47,790 bases of DNA from the NCBI RefSeq assembly GCF_014694405.1, contig NZ_JAAUWV010000035.1, positions 1 to 47,790 on the forward strand, read 5' to 3'. How positions within the stretch are numbered: the stretch's first letter is position 1; every line of letters begins with the position of its first letter. Under the pieces are notes generated by a model. The model did not search any database. It was not told where the DNA came from and was given only the letters and a program-made list of their open reading frames with translations. The stretch comes from Pseudoalteromonas sp. S16_S37 (GTDB lineage: Bacteria > Pseudomonadota > Gammaproteobacteria > Enterobacterales > Alteromonadaceae). Below are positions 1 to 8,184 of this stretch, in pieces. The position numbers and the translations under genes were made by a program.

Positions 1-63
1 CAAGGGCTAAACGAACTAACACCTGATGAAGTTTACTTCGGTAAGCAAAGATACGCGGCATGA
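1..63 (+). CDS. IS3-family transposase (OrfB/integrase core), C-terminal 20 residues only
   Basis: Frame 1 is open from the window edge to a TGA at 61-63 and encodes a tail containing LTPDEVYFG. That resembles the LTP-EVYFG tail typical of DDE integrase-core transposases of the IS3 family. The stop lies about 50 bp inside the IS end, the usual spacing for orfB. The catalytic DDE residues are upstream of the window and cannot be judged. Confidence 0.7.
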   Translation, partial: QGLNELTPDEVYFGKQRYAA

Positions 64-114
64 CTGGATCAACCACTTAAAAAGTTAGCTTATGTGTCCA
101 ACCAATGGGGTCCA
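1..114 (+). mobile_element. Right end of an IS3-family insertion sequence (truncated by window edge)
   Basis: The first 114 bases hold the 3' end of a transposase frame followed by an IS-like terminus. The last bases of the element, about 88-114, read on the minus strand as an inverted-repeat end beginning TGGACCCC and continuing with a TTGGACACA block, which is the style of IS3-family ends (5'-TG...CA-3'). The outermost CA falls at 113-114, and directly after it the reading frame of a DUF1501 protein begins to match. The left end and most of the element lie outside the window, so the target duplication cannot be read and the IS3 subgroup is uncertain. Confidence 0.75.
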
Positions 115-1189
115 GCTCTATCGACAATTTGCACTGCCACCTGAAATGTCAAACATGGCTAAATTATATCAACAAGGCAGGCTCTCGGTCGTCGGCAACG
201 TGGGTCCTTTGATTGAACCAACCAATGCGACTACCTTCAAACAGGAGAGTGCCAAACTACCTTTAAGATTGTTCTCTCATAACGACCAGCAATCTATTTG
301 GCTGGCAGGTCAAACTGAAGGGGCCCAATTTGGTTGGGCGGGCAAGCTTAACGATGCATTAATTGCGCAAGGTACGCACATGCCAAACACCTTTAGCGCA
401 ATTACTACCGCAGGATCGGGCTTGTTAATTGCTGGCGATAAAACAACGCCTTATCATGTCAGTAATGGTCGCGCAGCTAACATTGAGATTTTTGAAGAGT
501 TTGATGAGTCAAACCTGTTAAAACAACATTTTAGTGCCATTACTAATCAAGGCACTCATTTCATTGAACAAGATGTCGCCAGTCAGATGAATAGCGCTTT
601 TGACGCTAATCAAAAGTTCAATGCTGCGATGGAAAACACGCAAATTACCCTACCGTCTTTTGGCAATTCTGATTTAGGAAAGCAGCTTGAAACGGTCAGT
701 AAAGCAATTGCCATTAGAGAGCAGTTGAACGAAAAAAGACAAGTGTTTTTTGTTGCGATGGGCGGCTTTGATACGCACTCAGATCAAGCCAATTCTTTAC
801 CTCAGCTTCAACAAACGATGGATGAGTCTATAAGTGTATTTGACCAAGCAATGCAAAAACTGGGGCTATCGGATAGCGTAACTTTATTTACCGCGTCAGA
901 CTTTGGAAGAACACTGGTTGTTAATGGTGATGGTACTGATCATGGTTGGGGGGGCCACCACTTCATTATGGGTGGCGCGATAAATGGTGGCACTATTTTT
1001 GGAGATATTCCCGAACCTGTTTTAGATCATACCTTAGATGCTGGCCATGGCCGATTGATCCCAACCATGTCGGTAGAGCAATATGCCGCCAGTTTAGGCG
1101 CTTGGCTTGGCGTTGAACAGCAAACTTTACGGCAAATTTTCCGTACTCTTGCAAATTTTGGTGACTTGCCAAATATGTTCAAAAAGTAA
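115..1189 (+). pseudogene. DUF1501 family protein, N-terminus lost to IS insertion
   Basis: The fragment keeps most of a DUF1501 domain. Visible family blocks are GRLSVVGNVGPLIEPT near the start, FFVAMGGFDTHSDQ in the middle, and SDFGRTL...NGDGTDHGWGGHH followed by GG-IFGDIPE. DUF1501 proteins normally begin with a twin-arginine signal and about 60-80 more residues, commonly encoded downstream of a DUF1800 gene; all of that is missing here. The open frame can be extended back to an ATG at 92, but that codon lies inside the IS inverted repeat, so it is not the native start. The gene is probably inactive unless an IS-borne promoter and the fortuitous ATG give a cytoplasmic fragment. The function of the family is not established. 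Confidence 0.85.
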
Positions 1190-1210
1190 CGGGCTTATTA
1201 ACCTAGGACA

Positions 1211-1247
1211 AATCGCCATTATAATTCATTCATAGTGGCGATTTTTT
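1211..1247 (+). terminator. Rho-independent terminator after the DUF1501 fragment
   Basis: An 8-bp stem AATCGCCA/TGGCGATT, extendable past one mismatch, is followed by TTTTT. It sits between the convergent DUF1501 fragment and ttcA and serves the plus strand best. Confidence 0.75.
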
Positions 1248-1260
1248 CTATTTGATCTTG

Positions 1261-2166
1261 CTAGATGTTTGTCACATCAATAAACAATGACTCATCAATA
1301 TTCGTTGAAGACACCACAGCTTCGCTAAATTCGTACTCTTGACGATCTTCACTTCTATCTAACGGTAGATTTTCAAAATCAAACAGCGCTTTATCCGCCA
1401 ATTGACTTGGGCTAACATTTTGCATTGCTTTGAATATATTCTCAACGCGACCAGGCGTCTTCATATCCCACTCCACCAACATTGCTTTAATGTTTTGACG
1501 TTGTAGGTTTTCTTGCGAACCACACAAGTTACATGGAATAATTGGAAATTCCTTATGTTCTGCATAACGAATTAAGTCGTTTTCTCGACAATATGTTAAA
1601 GGGCGTATAACCACATTGCGGCCATCGTCAGAGCGCAATTTTGGTGGCATACCTTTCAATCTCGCGCCATGGAACATATTCAAAAATAATGTTTCAACCA
1701 TGTCGTCCATATGATGCCCCAGAGCAATCTTCGTCGCGCCGATTTTTTCAGCAAATGAGTACAACGTACCACGGCGAAGTCGCGAACATAGGCCACACGT
1801 TGTTTTCCCTTCAGGTATCTTTTGTTTTACAACGGAGTACGTATCTTTATCAACAATGTAATAAGGGATCTCTAACGACTCGAAGTACTCAGGCAAAATA
1901 TGCTCTGGAAAACCCGGTTGCTTCTGATCTAAGTTAACCGCGACTACTTCAAATGAAATAGGTGCCACCTTTTGCAATTGTAATAGAATATCTAGCATTG
2001 CGAATGAGTCTTTACCGCCACTGATACAAGCCATGACCACATCGCCTTGCTCAACCATTCCATAATCGGTAATGGCGTTACCCACTTGCCTTCTCAGTCG
2101 TTTTTGTAATTTATTTAATTCAAAAACTTCTTTTCGTGTATCTGTTTGACTCATTTTGCTACTCAT
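1261..2166 (-). CDS. ttcA: tRNA 2-thiocytidine(32) biosynthesis protein TtcA
   Basis: TtcA is the cytoplasmic iron-sulfur enzyme that thiolates cytidine 32 of certain tRNAs, activating the base with ATP. The 301-residue protein shows the PP-loop ATP-binding motif SGGKDS at residues 49-54 and the two CxxC pairs that hold the [4Fe-4S] cluster, CGLC at 124-127 and CNLC at 212-215. [13 protein letters not shown] between them is a family block. Length is close to E. coli TtcA (about 311). The gene is monocistronic by layout. A TATAAT at 2214-2219 on the minus strand may be its -10 element, but no good -35 is seen. Confidence 0.96.
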   Translation of the reverse strand: MSSKMSQTDTRKEVFELNKLQKRLRRQVGNAITDYGMVEQGDVVMACISGGKDSFAMLDILLQLQKVAPISFEVVAVNLDQKQPGFPEHILPEYFESLEIPYYIVDKDTYSVVKQKIPEGKTTCGLCSRLRRGTLYSFAEKIGATKIALGHHMDDMVETLFLNMFHGARLKGMPPKLRSDDGRNVVIRPLTYCRENDLIRYAEHKEFPIIPCNLCGSQENLQRQNIKAMLVEWDMKTPGRVENIFKAMQNVSPSQLADKALFDFENLPLDRSEDRQEYEFSEAVVSSTNIDESLFIDVTNI

Positions 2167-2570
2167 ATCGTCAATCGCAATGACTACTTTTCAATGGAAA
2201 TTAGAGGGCGGCAATTATACGGATTTTTTTCGTGCTGAACTAGCTCAATCTACTATTTAGTCGCATTGATACCATGCGAATAAGCAAAAAGCTCAACGGT
2301 AAAACAAAGTTATTGGGTTTTGGCAAGATACTTTGTTATTTGGTCAACCAGATGCTGGTACACGCACGCTGTACCAATACAAGGTCTCATTATAAACAGT
2401 AGCTATTAGTTGTTATGCAACCCCTTGTTTTCAGTTTGTAGACAAATTCTCATGAAAAGCCAGTAGCCAGAAATGGCTATAATTTTGAATCTAAAATGAA
2501 AAATATAGGTTAAATCATCAAGAGTTGATAAGTAGTGGCAAAAAACCACTACTTTAAAAAGCAATATCTG
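2167..2570. other. 404-bp intergenic region with stacked inverted repeats
   Basis: No convincing gene is present; the longest small frame on the plus strand (42 codons from 2275) lacks a Shine-Dalgarno sequence. Three symmetrical elements are visible: AACAAAGT (2303-2310) with ACTTTGTT (2330-2337), TGGTACA (2356-2362) with TGTACCA (2370-2376), and the terminator-like hairpin at 2530-2554. The region holds the 5' leader of ttcA and the space upstream of it. Confidence 0.5.
2530..2554. terminator. Hairpin downstream of the DUF2987 gene
   Basis: A perfect 9-bp stem AAGTAGTGG/CCACTACTT with a CAAAAAA loop lies 16 bp past the DUF2987 stop codon. Neither side has a long T tract (TTTAAAAA on plus, TTATC on minus), so it may be a weak terminator or an RNA-protecting hairpin. 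Confidence 0.5.
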
Positions 2571-3236
2571 TTATTTACTGATCCAAGGAACTACTTGTTC
2601 AATTGCAATGTGAGCATGTGAACTAACAAATCGGTCCTTGCTGTTTTCCCAATCATCAGTGACTAGGAAGTTACAGTAATTATTATCACACTTGATTTGC
2701 GTATCAGCAAAATTGACGTCACTAGAAAACTCGACTTTGACCCCCCTTTGCTCAGGCAACAAAAACCCCATCAATTTACTGACAAAAAAACCTGATAAAT
2801 CCTCTAACAGCTCTTCGAACTCAGTATGCAGTTGATATATATCTGCTTTATTTAGATTTTCTACACTAAAATGCTCGGCTTCAATTTGAAATTTAAGCTG
2901 GCAATCATGTTTAGGATTCTGTGGCTCAATAATCACAACCGCTTTATCTTGGTCCAACTGCTTGTCAAATGGTAACAATAGCTGAGCATCTTGGGTATAG
3001 GTCAACGGCGCACTGTTTTTTTCGGTGACAATTTCACCTTTGGCGATTTTACATGGCTCAAGCGTCGCGATATCGACCACATAAAAGTTAACTCGAGCAA
3101 ACTCAAAGTTGCCTTTTTCAAGTACTTTTAACCTATCGTAAAAGCCGTCATATGAAACCACAAATTCCTTTGCGCTTACATTGTGTATACAGCCAAGCAA
3201 TGCCAAGGCAATAACTACACACTTTTTATTCATCAA
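2571..3236 (-). CDS. Exported DUF2987 family protein
   Basis: The 221-residue product starts with a signal peptide (positive MMNKK, hydrophobic core, VSA-KE cleavage site near residue 23). The block FVVSYDGFYDRLKVL, then EPCKIAKGEIVT and a PFDKQLDQDKA segment, matches the DUF2987 family of Vibrio, Shewanella and Alteromonadales; its role is unknown and it is probably periplasmic. Cysteines C57, C111, C183 and C187 (approximate numbering) could form disulfides. The start overlaps the end of the upstream Bax-like gene by 11 bp, with an AAGGA ribosome site inside that gene, so the two are probably translated from one mRNA. Confidence 0.8.
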   Translation of the reverse strand: MMNKKCVVIALALLGCIHNVSAKEFVVSYDGFYDRLKVLEKGNFEFARVNFYVVDIATLEPCKIAKGEIVTEKNSAPLTYTQDAQLLLPFDKQLDQDKAVVIIEPQNPKHDCQLKFQIEAEHFSVENLNKADIYQLHTEFEELLEDLSGFFVSKLMGFLLPEQRGVKVEFSSDVNFADTQIKCDNNYCNFLVTDDWENSKDRFVSSHAHIAIEQVVPWISK

Positions 3237-4044
3237 AGTAATCCTTGTTATGGCGGATCATATCGTTTAACTCTTCAACATAAGCGTCACCGCGCTCAGA
3301 ATATGCTACAAGGCCTTCTGTTAAAGTAGTGGCTTCAATCGGCAGCTTTTGCGCTCTCAGCTGAGCGCGCATTGCTCTGAGCTCGCTGTAAGCATCATGG
3401 GTGTTGATATTTCTAAAATACGATTTAACGGCGTCACGTACAGATTGAAAAGCAGCAACTTCGTGTGCAGCCTCATCATCTCTTTGTTTTGGAACCATCC
3501 CACAACCTTTCTTGTAGCACCACTGCCCGAAAAAATTCAGTCCGATACGCGCAAAACGAGATGTGCCCCATGCGGATTCATTTGCAGCTTGCATAAGCGC
3601 AAGTTCTTTTGGAATGATGTCAACGTGTTGTAAGGCATTTTGTAAAGATACTACTGATATTTCCGAACTATCTAAACGATAATAATCAAATATGGTGCGT
3701 AGCTTTTTGAGCTGAGCTTTCGTTAAAGGCTCATCAGCTTGGAGCATCATAAGGGCAATCTCTACGGTTGCCCTTTGTTGTTTAATCAGCTTATTTTCTG
3801 CGATAACATGAGGTTTTATAAAATCAAAAAAACGTTTTTTCTTCTCTTTTACATCCCTAATCGCCGCAAAGTTAGGAAGATTCACATTGTGTAACGGCTT
3901 CTCAACTACCTTTGGTTTGGCAGGTTGCTTTGTCGGCGACTTTTCGTTTGCCGTTTGCAATGAACTTGTTGGATAAATAAAAGGATAACTCAGCGCCCAA
4001 ATAGACACTAAAGCTATCAATAATTTAATAATTCTGACTTGCAT
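3226..4044 (-). CDS. Bax-like glucosaminidase-domain protein (membrane-anchored)
   Basis: The C-terminal half carries a Bax/mannosyl-glycoprotein endo-beta-N-acetylglucosaminidase domain. The segment LMQAANESAWGTSRFARIG with the putative catalytic Glu in NESAWG, then NFFGQWCYKKGCGMVP and a VRDAVKSYFRNINTH repeat, is characteristic of PF01832 proteins related to E. coli Bax. An N-terminal hydrophobic segment (IIKLLIALVSIWALSY) anchors it or acts as an uncleaved signal, so it should act on peptidoglycan in the periplasm. The frame extends upstream to 4080, but the ATG at 4044 has an AGAGGA ribosome site five bases before it and places the hydrophobic stretch at the N-terminus, so I prefer it. 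The gene is followed by an overlapping DUF2987 gene and lies divergent from dgt. Confidence 0.85.
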   Translation of the reverse strand: MQVRIIKLLIALVSIWALSYPFIYPTSSLQTANEKSPTKQPAKPKVVEKPLHNVNLPNFAAIRDVKEKKKRFFDFIKPHVIAENKLIKQQRATVEIALMMLQADEPLTKAQLKKLRTIFDYYRLDSSEISVVSLQNALQHVDIIPKELALMQAANESAWGTSRFARIGLNFFGQWCYKKGCGMVPKQRDDEAAHEVAAFQSVRDAVKSYFRNINTHDAYSELRAMRAQLRAQKLPIEATTLTEGLVAYSERGDAYVEELNDMIRHNKDYFDE

Positions 4045-4255
4045 GTCTGTCCTCTTTGCTAATGTGCCAGCCAATTCCATTATTTAGACTGTAAGTTACC
4101 TAACCAGCTTGCTAGTATCGGTATACAAGCACATAGCTATTTTTAAAACGTATAAATCAACGCCGAATTATACTTAAACTAATAATTAAACGCGAATTTC
4201 TGTTCACTTATCATGTAAAAGTATAGCCTATTGAGTATTGTAATACGGAGCATCT

Positions 4256-5545
4256 ATGCAAACAGTTTGGCAACAACGATTATCTCAGCAACATAAACAT
4301 CGTCCAAATGACAACCGCTCTCCTTGGCAAGTTGACCGCTCGCGAATTATTCACGCCGCAGCATTTAGACGTTTGCAGGCAAAAACGCAGATCATGGCTA
4401 TCGGAGTGAACGATTTTTATCGTACGCGCCTGACTCATTCTTTAGAAGTGTCGCAGATCGGAAGTGGTTTGCTACTGCATTTGAAAATTGAAAATCCTGA
4501 ATTTGAACATTTTCCTTCTACAAGCTTAATTGAAACCTTATGTTTGGCCCACGACATTGGCCATCCGCCATTCGGCCATGGCGGCGAAACTGCGTTAAAT
4601 TACTTGATGAGAGATCACGGAGGCTTTGAAGGTAACGCGCAAACACTAAGAATCGTATCTAAGCTAGAGCCTTACAGTAAAGGGTTTGGCATGAATCTAA
4701 CTCGTAGAACGTTACTTGGGTTTGTGAAATACCCTGCGATCATTGACACATTATGGTTCAACAAGCCTACGCACGATAGTAAGCAACGCTTTATTAAAGC
4801 AAATGACTGGTTACCAGCAAAAGGGGTGTATCACTGTGATAAAGACGTATTTGATTGGATAATCTCGCCATTTTCAGAGCAAGATCAAAAGTTGCTGCAA
4901 CAACATCAAGTCATCGATCAGTACCGCTGTAAAACGCAATTTAAGTCTCTTGATTGCGCCATCATGGAGCTTGCTGACGATATCGCCTATGCCGTTCACG
5001 ATTTGGAAGATGCCATCGCAACAGACACATTGACCTATTCCGACTGGACGCTCTATGCTCAGCCCAAATTGGCTGCTTTGAACTCGCCCTGGCTAGATGC
5101 AAATCTAGATAAGATAAGTGAGAGACTATTTTCACGAGATGAAGCTTTAAGAAAAGATGCTATTGGTGAATTAGTTAATTTATTTATAGTTAACAGTGCT
5201 CTATCAGTCCAAAATCCAGATTTTGAATCTCCTTTGTTGAAATACAGTGTCACCTTAGACGAAGAGTTTTCAGACATATTGGACATCTTGAAAATATTTG
5301 TGTTTGAGCGTTTGATCAGAGAACCTAAAATGCAGCAAATTGAGTTTAGCGGGCAAAATTTACTTATTGACTTGTTTCGTGCATTGGCGAGTGATCCTAT
5401 GAGGTTATTGCCCTACACAACCCAAGAGCAATATCAACTTGCACAATCAGAACAAATGCAGATGCGCGTTTTAGCCGATTATCTTAGTGGTATGACCGAT
5501 GAACATGCCCGTAGAACACATAAACGGTTATTTGCCAGTGAATGA
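4256..5545 (+). CDS. dgt: dGTPase (deoxyguanosinetriphosphate triphosphohydrolase)
   Basis: This HD-domain hydrolase releases inorganic triphosphate from dGTP (and often other dNTPs). The HD metal site is visible as RTRLTHSLEV (His61) and LAHDIGHPPFGHGGE (HD 99-100), with a later ELADDIAYAVHDLEDA block supplying the final Asp. At 429 residues it belongs to the shorter class of bacterial dGTPases rather than the 505-residue E. coli Dgt. Related gammaproteobacterial dGTPases lower dNTP pools and restrict phages, so a defence role is possible, but there is no defence neighbour to support it here. The start follows an ACGGAG ribosome site. The gene stands alone, with a strong terminator after it. 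Confidence 0.93.
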   Translation: MQTVWQQRLSQQHKHRPNDNRSPWQVDRSRIIHAAAFRRLQAKTQIMAIGVNDFYRTRLTHSLEVSQIGSGLLLHLKIENPEFEHFPSTSLIETLCLAHDIGHPPFGHGGETALNYLMRDHGGFEGNAQTLRIVSKLEPYSKGFGMNLTRRTLLGFVKYPAIIDTLWFNKPTHDSKQRFIKANDWLPAKGVYHCDKDVFDWIISPFSEQDQKLLQQHQVIDQYRCKTQFKSLDCAIMELADDIAYAVHDLEDAIATDTLTYSDWTLYAQPKLAALNSPWLDANLDKISERLFSRDEALRKDAIGELVNLFIVNSALSVQNPDFESPLLKYSVTLDEEFSDILDILKIFVFERLIREPKMQQIEFSGQNLLIDLFRALASDPMRLLPYTTQEQYQLAQSEQMQMRVLADYLSGMTDEHARRTHKRLFASE

Positions 5546-5550
5546 AACAA

Positions 5551-5585
5551 AAAGCCGAGTCATAAAACATGACTCGGCTTTTTTC
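5551..5585. terminator. Bidirectional Rho-independent terminator
   Basis: A 13-bp perfect stem AAAGCCGAGTCAT/ATGACTCGGCTTT with a five-base loop is followed by TTTT on plus and by TTTTTGTTT on minus. It lies between convergent dgt and the small exported-protein gene. Confidence 0.93.
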
Positions 5586-5651
5586 CAAGCGGCTACAGGT
5601 GCTTTTATAGAGCCATAACCGCAGATTAGATACATACTGTTGTCAACAGAA

Positions 5652-6086
5652 TTAAATAGCTGTCTTGCCGTACTGCTTAACAAACTCTTTAACTGGCATG
5701 TCATTACAACGCAGGCTACGTGCTTTATGGCCGTGTAACGCAATGCTTGCAACACCATCTTTTGCTGCTTTGATGCATAATTCAGTTTCTGCAGACAATG
5801 TTTTAGCAATAAGTGCAACTTTATTTTCCACTAATGTGTTGATGCTCTGATCTGCTTGCTTAGCAATCTCACGAACGTCTTTACCGTTACAAACTAAAGT
5901 CTGTGAAAAACGAGAGATAAAAATACCGTGTTTCTGTGCTTCCGTACGAGCAGCGCTAAGTCCTTGTTGGGCTGCAATTACACAAACTTTTGACTCAGCA
6001 GATGCATTTACAGGCGTGTATTCTACCTGAGCTGATACTGAAGTAACCGTAGAAAGTGCAACAATTAGTGATAGTGACTTAAACAT
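5652..6086 (-). CDS. Exported two-repeat cysteine protein (DUF3718-like)
   Basis: The 144-residue product has a signal peptide (MFKSLSLIVALSTVTSVSAQ, cut after SVSA or SAQ). The mature part contains two similar modules of about 50 residues: SKVCVIAAQQG...LVCNGKDVREIAKQ and TELCIKAAKDG...LRCNDMPVKEFVKQ. Each has one Cys at the start and one in an xCN motif, suggesting one disulfide per module. The pattern resembles the short periplasmic DUF3718 family, usually a single module, though I cannot confirm membership. Function is unknown. It has its own promoter and shares a bidirectional terminator with dgt. Confidence 0.7.
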   Translation of the reverse strand: MFKSLSLIVALSTVTSVSAQVEYTPVNASAESKVCVIAAQQGLSAARTEAQKHGIFISRFSQTLVCNGKDVREIAKQADQSINTLVENKVALIAKTLSAETELCIKAAKDGVASIALHGHKARSLRCNDMPVKEFVKQYGKTAI

Positions 6087-6116
6087 AATATACCCAATTT
6101 GAACGAATTTGCGCGC

Positions 6117-6144
6117 ATTATATAATCAACTTTTCCTTTGTAAA
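6117..6144 (-). promoter_or_regulatory. Sigma70-type promoter of the two-repeat exported protein gene
   Basis: On the minus strand TTTACA (6139-6144) and TATAAT (6117-6122) are separated by 16 bp, 5/6 and 6/6 matches to the -35 and -10 consensus. The -10 lies about 30 bp upstream of the ATG at 6086. Confidence 0.65.
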
Positions 6145-6531
6145 TGATAAACGCTTTCTTTTTTGTTCATTTAATAGACTATTTACATCTAGGTAAAATG
6201 TTCAGCTAGCGCCGCTAACAACTATCCATATTTTTACAATGGAAGGCTAGTTATTAACCTCTCTTATGGCGTAATTTCACTTAAGCCCTTCAACGATCCA
6301 ATACTATGAAAAATTGGCGTACGCGAGCAAAAATCCCCGTTTTAGGTAATGGTTTGGTGAATTTATAGCAATTCAAACTCAACTCGCTTTCATGTGAAAC
6401 TTACTGACACATCAAAAACTCAATTTACATTTTCACTACAAATACTTGCATTAACTTACGCAAGGGCTATTTTTAATTTTGTTATCCAACATAATTTTTA
6501 AACTCTTTGTAACTCACATAAGGAACTCGCT
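6145..6531. other. 387-bp intergenic region
   Basis: Apart from the leader of the PstS-like gene I find no gene, repeat or clear operator. A 20-codon frame at 6306 has no ribosome site. No convincing Pho box (CTGTCAT repeats 11 bp apart) precedes the PstS-like gene. Confidence 0.4.
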
Positions 6532-6972
6532 ATGTTATGGCCTGTAAAAAAAGTAACGTGGAAAGTTGTTCTGGCAGTTTCCGCTTTTAGTTTACTTAAT
6601 GTTTCAAGTGCATTTGCTGAAGTAGCAATCGTTGTTCACCCAAGCAATACCTCCACCTTCGACCAAGAAACAATTAAGAAAATCTTCTTGGGTAAAGCTA
6701 AGTCATTCTCAAATGGCAGAGCGGCAATTCTGATCAGCTCGAGTTCTGGGGACCCAGTAACTGATGAGTTCAATACCAAAGTCATAGGTAAGTCGAGCAG
6801 CCAAGTGAAAGCTTACTGGTCAAAAATCCTGTTTACGGGTAAAGGCACCCCTCCTCAAGAGATGGACTCAGCAAGTGATATTATTTCGGCTGTATCTTCC
6901 AATCCAGATGCCATTGGTTACGTCGACGCCGGTGCTGCCACCGATGCAGTTAAAGTCGTAGCAACATTTTAA
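6532..6972 (+). CDS. Short PstS-like periplasmic phosphate-binding protein
   Basis: The 146-residue protein has a signal peptide (cleavage after SSAFA, about residue 29) and then a half-size substrate-binding fold: VAIVVHPSNTSTFDQETIKKIFLGK, a SSSGDPVTDEF segment and a C-terminal PDAIGYVDAG typical of the C-terminal part of PstS. Full PstS is about 330 residues, so this is a one-lobed family member often annotated as phosphate ABC transporter substrate-binding protein. No pstCAB genes lie nearby. It is 14 bp upstream of a porin gene and surely cotranscribed with it, so the pair may act together at the outer membrane or periplasm. The ligand is not proven. The start follows AAGGAA. Confidence 0.8.
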   Translation: MLWPVKKVTWKVVLAVSAFSLLNVSSAFAEVAIVVHPSNTSTFDQETIKKIFLGKAKSFSNGRAAILISSSSGDPVTDEFNTKVIGKSSSQVKAYWSKILFTGKGTPPQEMDSASDIISAVSSNPDAIGYVDAGAATDAVKVVATF

Positions 6973-6986
6973 GTAGGGGTATAAAT

Positions 6987-8129
6987 ATGAAAAGCTTATT
7001 AACTGTTACTTCCTCCATTGCGATGCTGATGTCAACATGTGCGCTCGCAGATGTTCAGATCAGTGGCTACGGTTCAATCATTGCTGGTAAAACACTAGGC
7101 ACTGTTGACGACCCATTAAAGCCTGGGCAAACGCGCGATGAGGTCTTCACTGCTGACTTTTATGATGTTGGACAATATAAGAACGACTTAACCTTTAAAG
7201 CTGAATCAATGTTTGCTGTGCAAGCGGTTATCGACTTAGCTGACAACTTTTCAGCTACTGCCCAGCTTGTAGCAAAAGGCGTTGATGACTTTGAACCTGA
7301 ATTTGATTGGTATTATGTAACCTATCAAGCGACAGAGCATCTCAGAATCATGGCTGGCCGTCGTAATATACCTATGTACTATTTTTCAGAGTTTTCTGAA
7401 GTCGGTTACGCTTATCCTTGGATGCGTCCACCATCAAATTTATACTGGTGGCAAGTTACCCAGTTCAATGGCATAAGTGCAATGTATGACTTTGAAATGG
7501 GCGGATTTTCAAACACATTAACCTTCTTTTATGGTAATGAATACTCAGATGATAACGTTGAGATGATCTACTATAACAAGCTATATGGCGGTAATGCCCG
7601 TACAGTTAATGAGTTTTGGACCGATATCACTGGTATGAACTGGAATATCTCGGGCGACAATTTTGACTTGCGTTTCGTGTATTTTACAAACGACCGTGAT
7701 AGAGAAACCATTCAACAAGACGGTAGCATTGACCCTTATTCGCCTTTCTCGCAAACATTTATGGGGTTAGGCGGTAACATTTCTCTTGATAAGTTCACCT
7801 TACTCTTTGATATCAATATGGTAGATTATGATGATAATGTTGGGACTGAGTTTCCGACCTATCTGCTTTCATTGGTATACAACTGGGGTGACTACCAGCC
7901 TTATATATCGTATTCAAAAGCTGACCATGAACGAACCAAAGGTGCAACACCTACTGAGGATTTAGAAGAGCACTATGTACTTGGCTATGGCTTGCGCTAT
8001 AACTTTTTACCAAATGCAGCGTTTAAAATTCAGTATGACAAATTTGTTGACCAAGGCCATAAACCTACAGGTTGGGCTTACCATGGTGATTCTAGAGTCA
8101 TCACATTCGGCGTAGACTTTGTGTTCTAA
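6987..8129 (+). CDS. Outer-membrane porin-like beta-barrel protein
   Basis: A signal peptide ending CALA-DV (residue 21) is followed by VQISGYGSIIAG, a typical first strand of a gammaproteobacterial porin. Alternating hydrophobic/polar strands rich in Tyr, Trp and Phe run through the protein, and it ends in phenylalanine (FGVDFVF), the sorting signal for the Bam machinery. At 380 residues it suits a 16-18-strand trimeric porin. It is cotranscribed with the preceding PstS-like gene, which suggests passage of phosphate or another anion, but specificity cannot be read from the sequence. Confidence 0.82.
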   Translation: MKSLLTVTSSIAMLMSTCALADVQISGYGSIIAGKTLGTVDDPLKPGQTRDEVFTADFYDVGQYKNDLTFKAESMFAVQAVIDLADNFSATAQLVAKGVDDFEPEFDWYYVTYQATEHLRIMAGRRNIPMYYFSEFSEVGYAYPWMRPPSNLYWWQVTQFNGISAMYDFEMGGFSNTLTFFYGNEYSDDNVEMIYYNKLYGGNARTVNEFWTDITGMNWNISGDNFDLRFVYFTNDRDRETIQQDGSIDPYSPFSQTFMGLGGNISLDKFTLLFDINMVDYDDNVGTEFPTYLLSLVYNWGDYQPYISYSKADHERTKGATPTEDLEEHYVLGYGLRYNFLPNAAFKIQYDKFVDQGHKPTGWAYHGDSRVITFGVDFVF

Positions 8130-8149
8130 ATAAATTGCCGTCATAATTG

Positions 8150-8184
8150 AAGCGCCCTTTAAAAGTTTAAAGTGGCGCTTTTTT
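8150..8184 (+). terminator. Rho-independent terminator of the PstS-like/porin operon
   Basis: The stem AAGCGCC-CTTTAAA/TTTAAAG-T-GGCGCTT has one bulge and is followed by TTTTTT, 20 bp after the porin stop. Confidence 0.88.

Noticed and set aside
92..114. ATG at 92 as the native start of the DUF1501 protein
   Set aside because: The codon lies in the IS terminal repeat, and the protein would lack its leader and first domain part.
2275..2403. 42-codon frame between ttcA and the DUF2987 gene
   Set aside because: No ribosome site and no recognisable sequence; it also runs through both inverted repeats.
6306..6368. 20-codon frame upstream of the PstS-like gene
   Set aside because: No ribosome site and no hydrophobic or family pattern.
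6380..6420. Possible Pho box before the PstS-like gene
   Set aside because: CTTTCAT-like halves occur, but not at the 11-bp spacing required of a Pho box.
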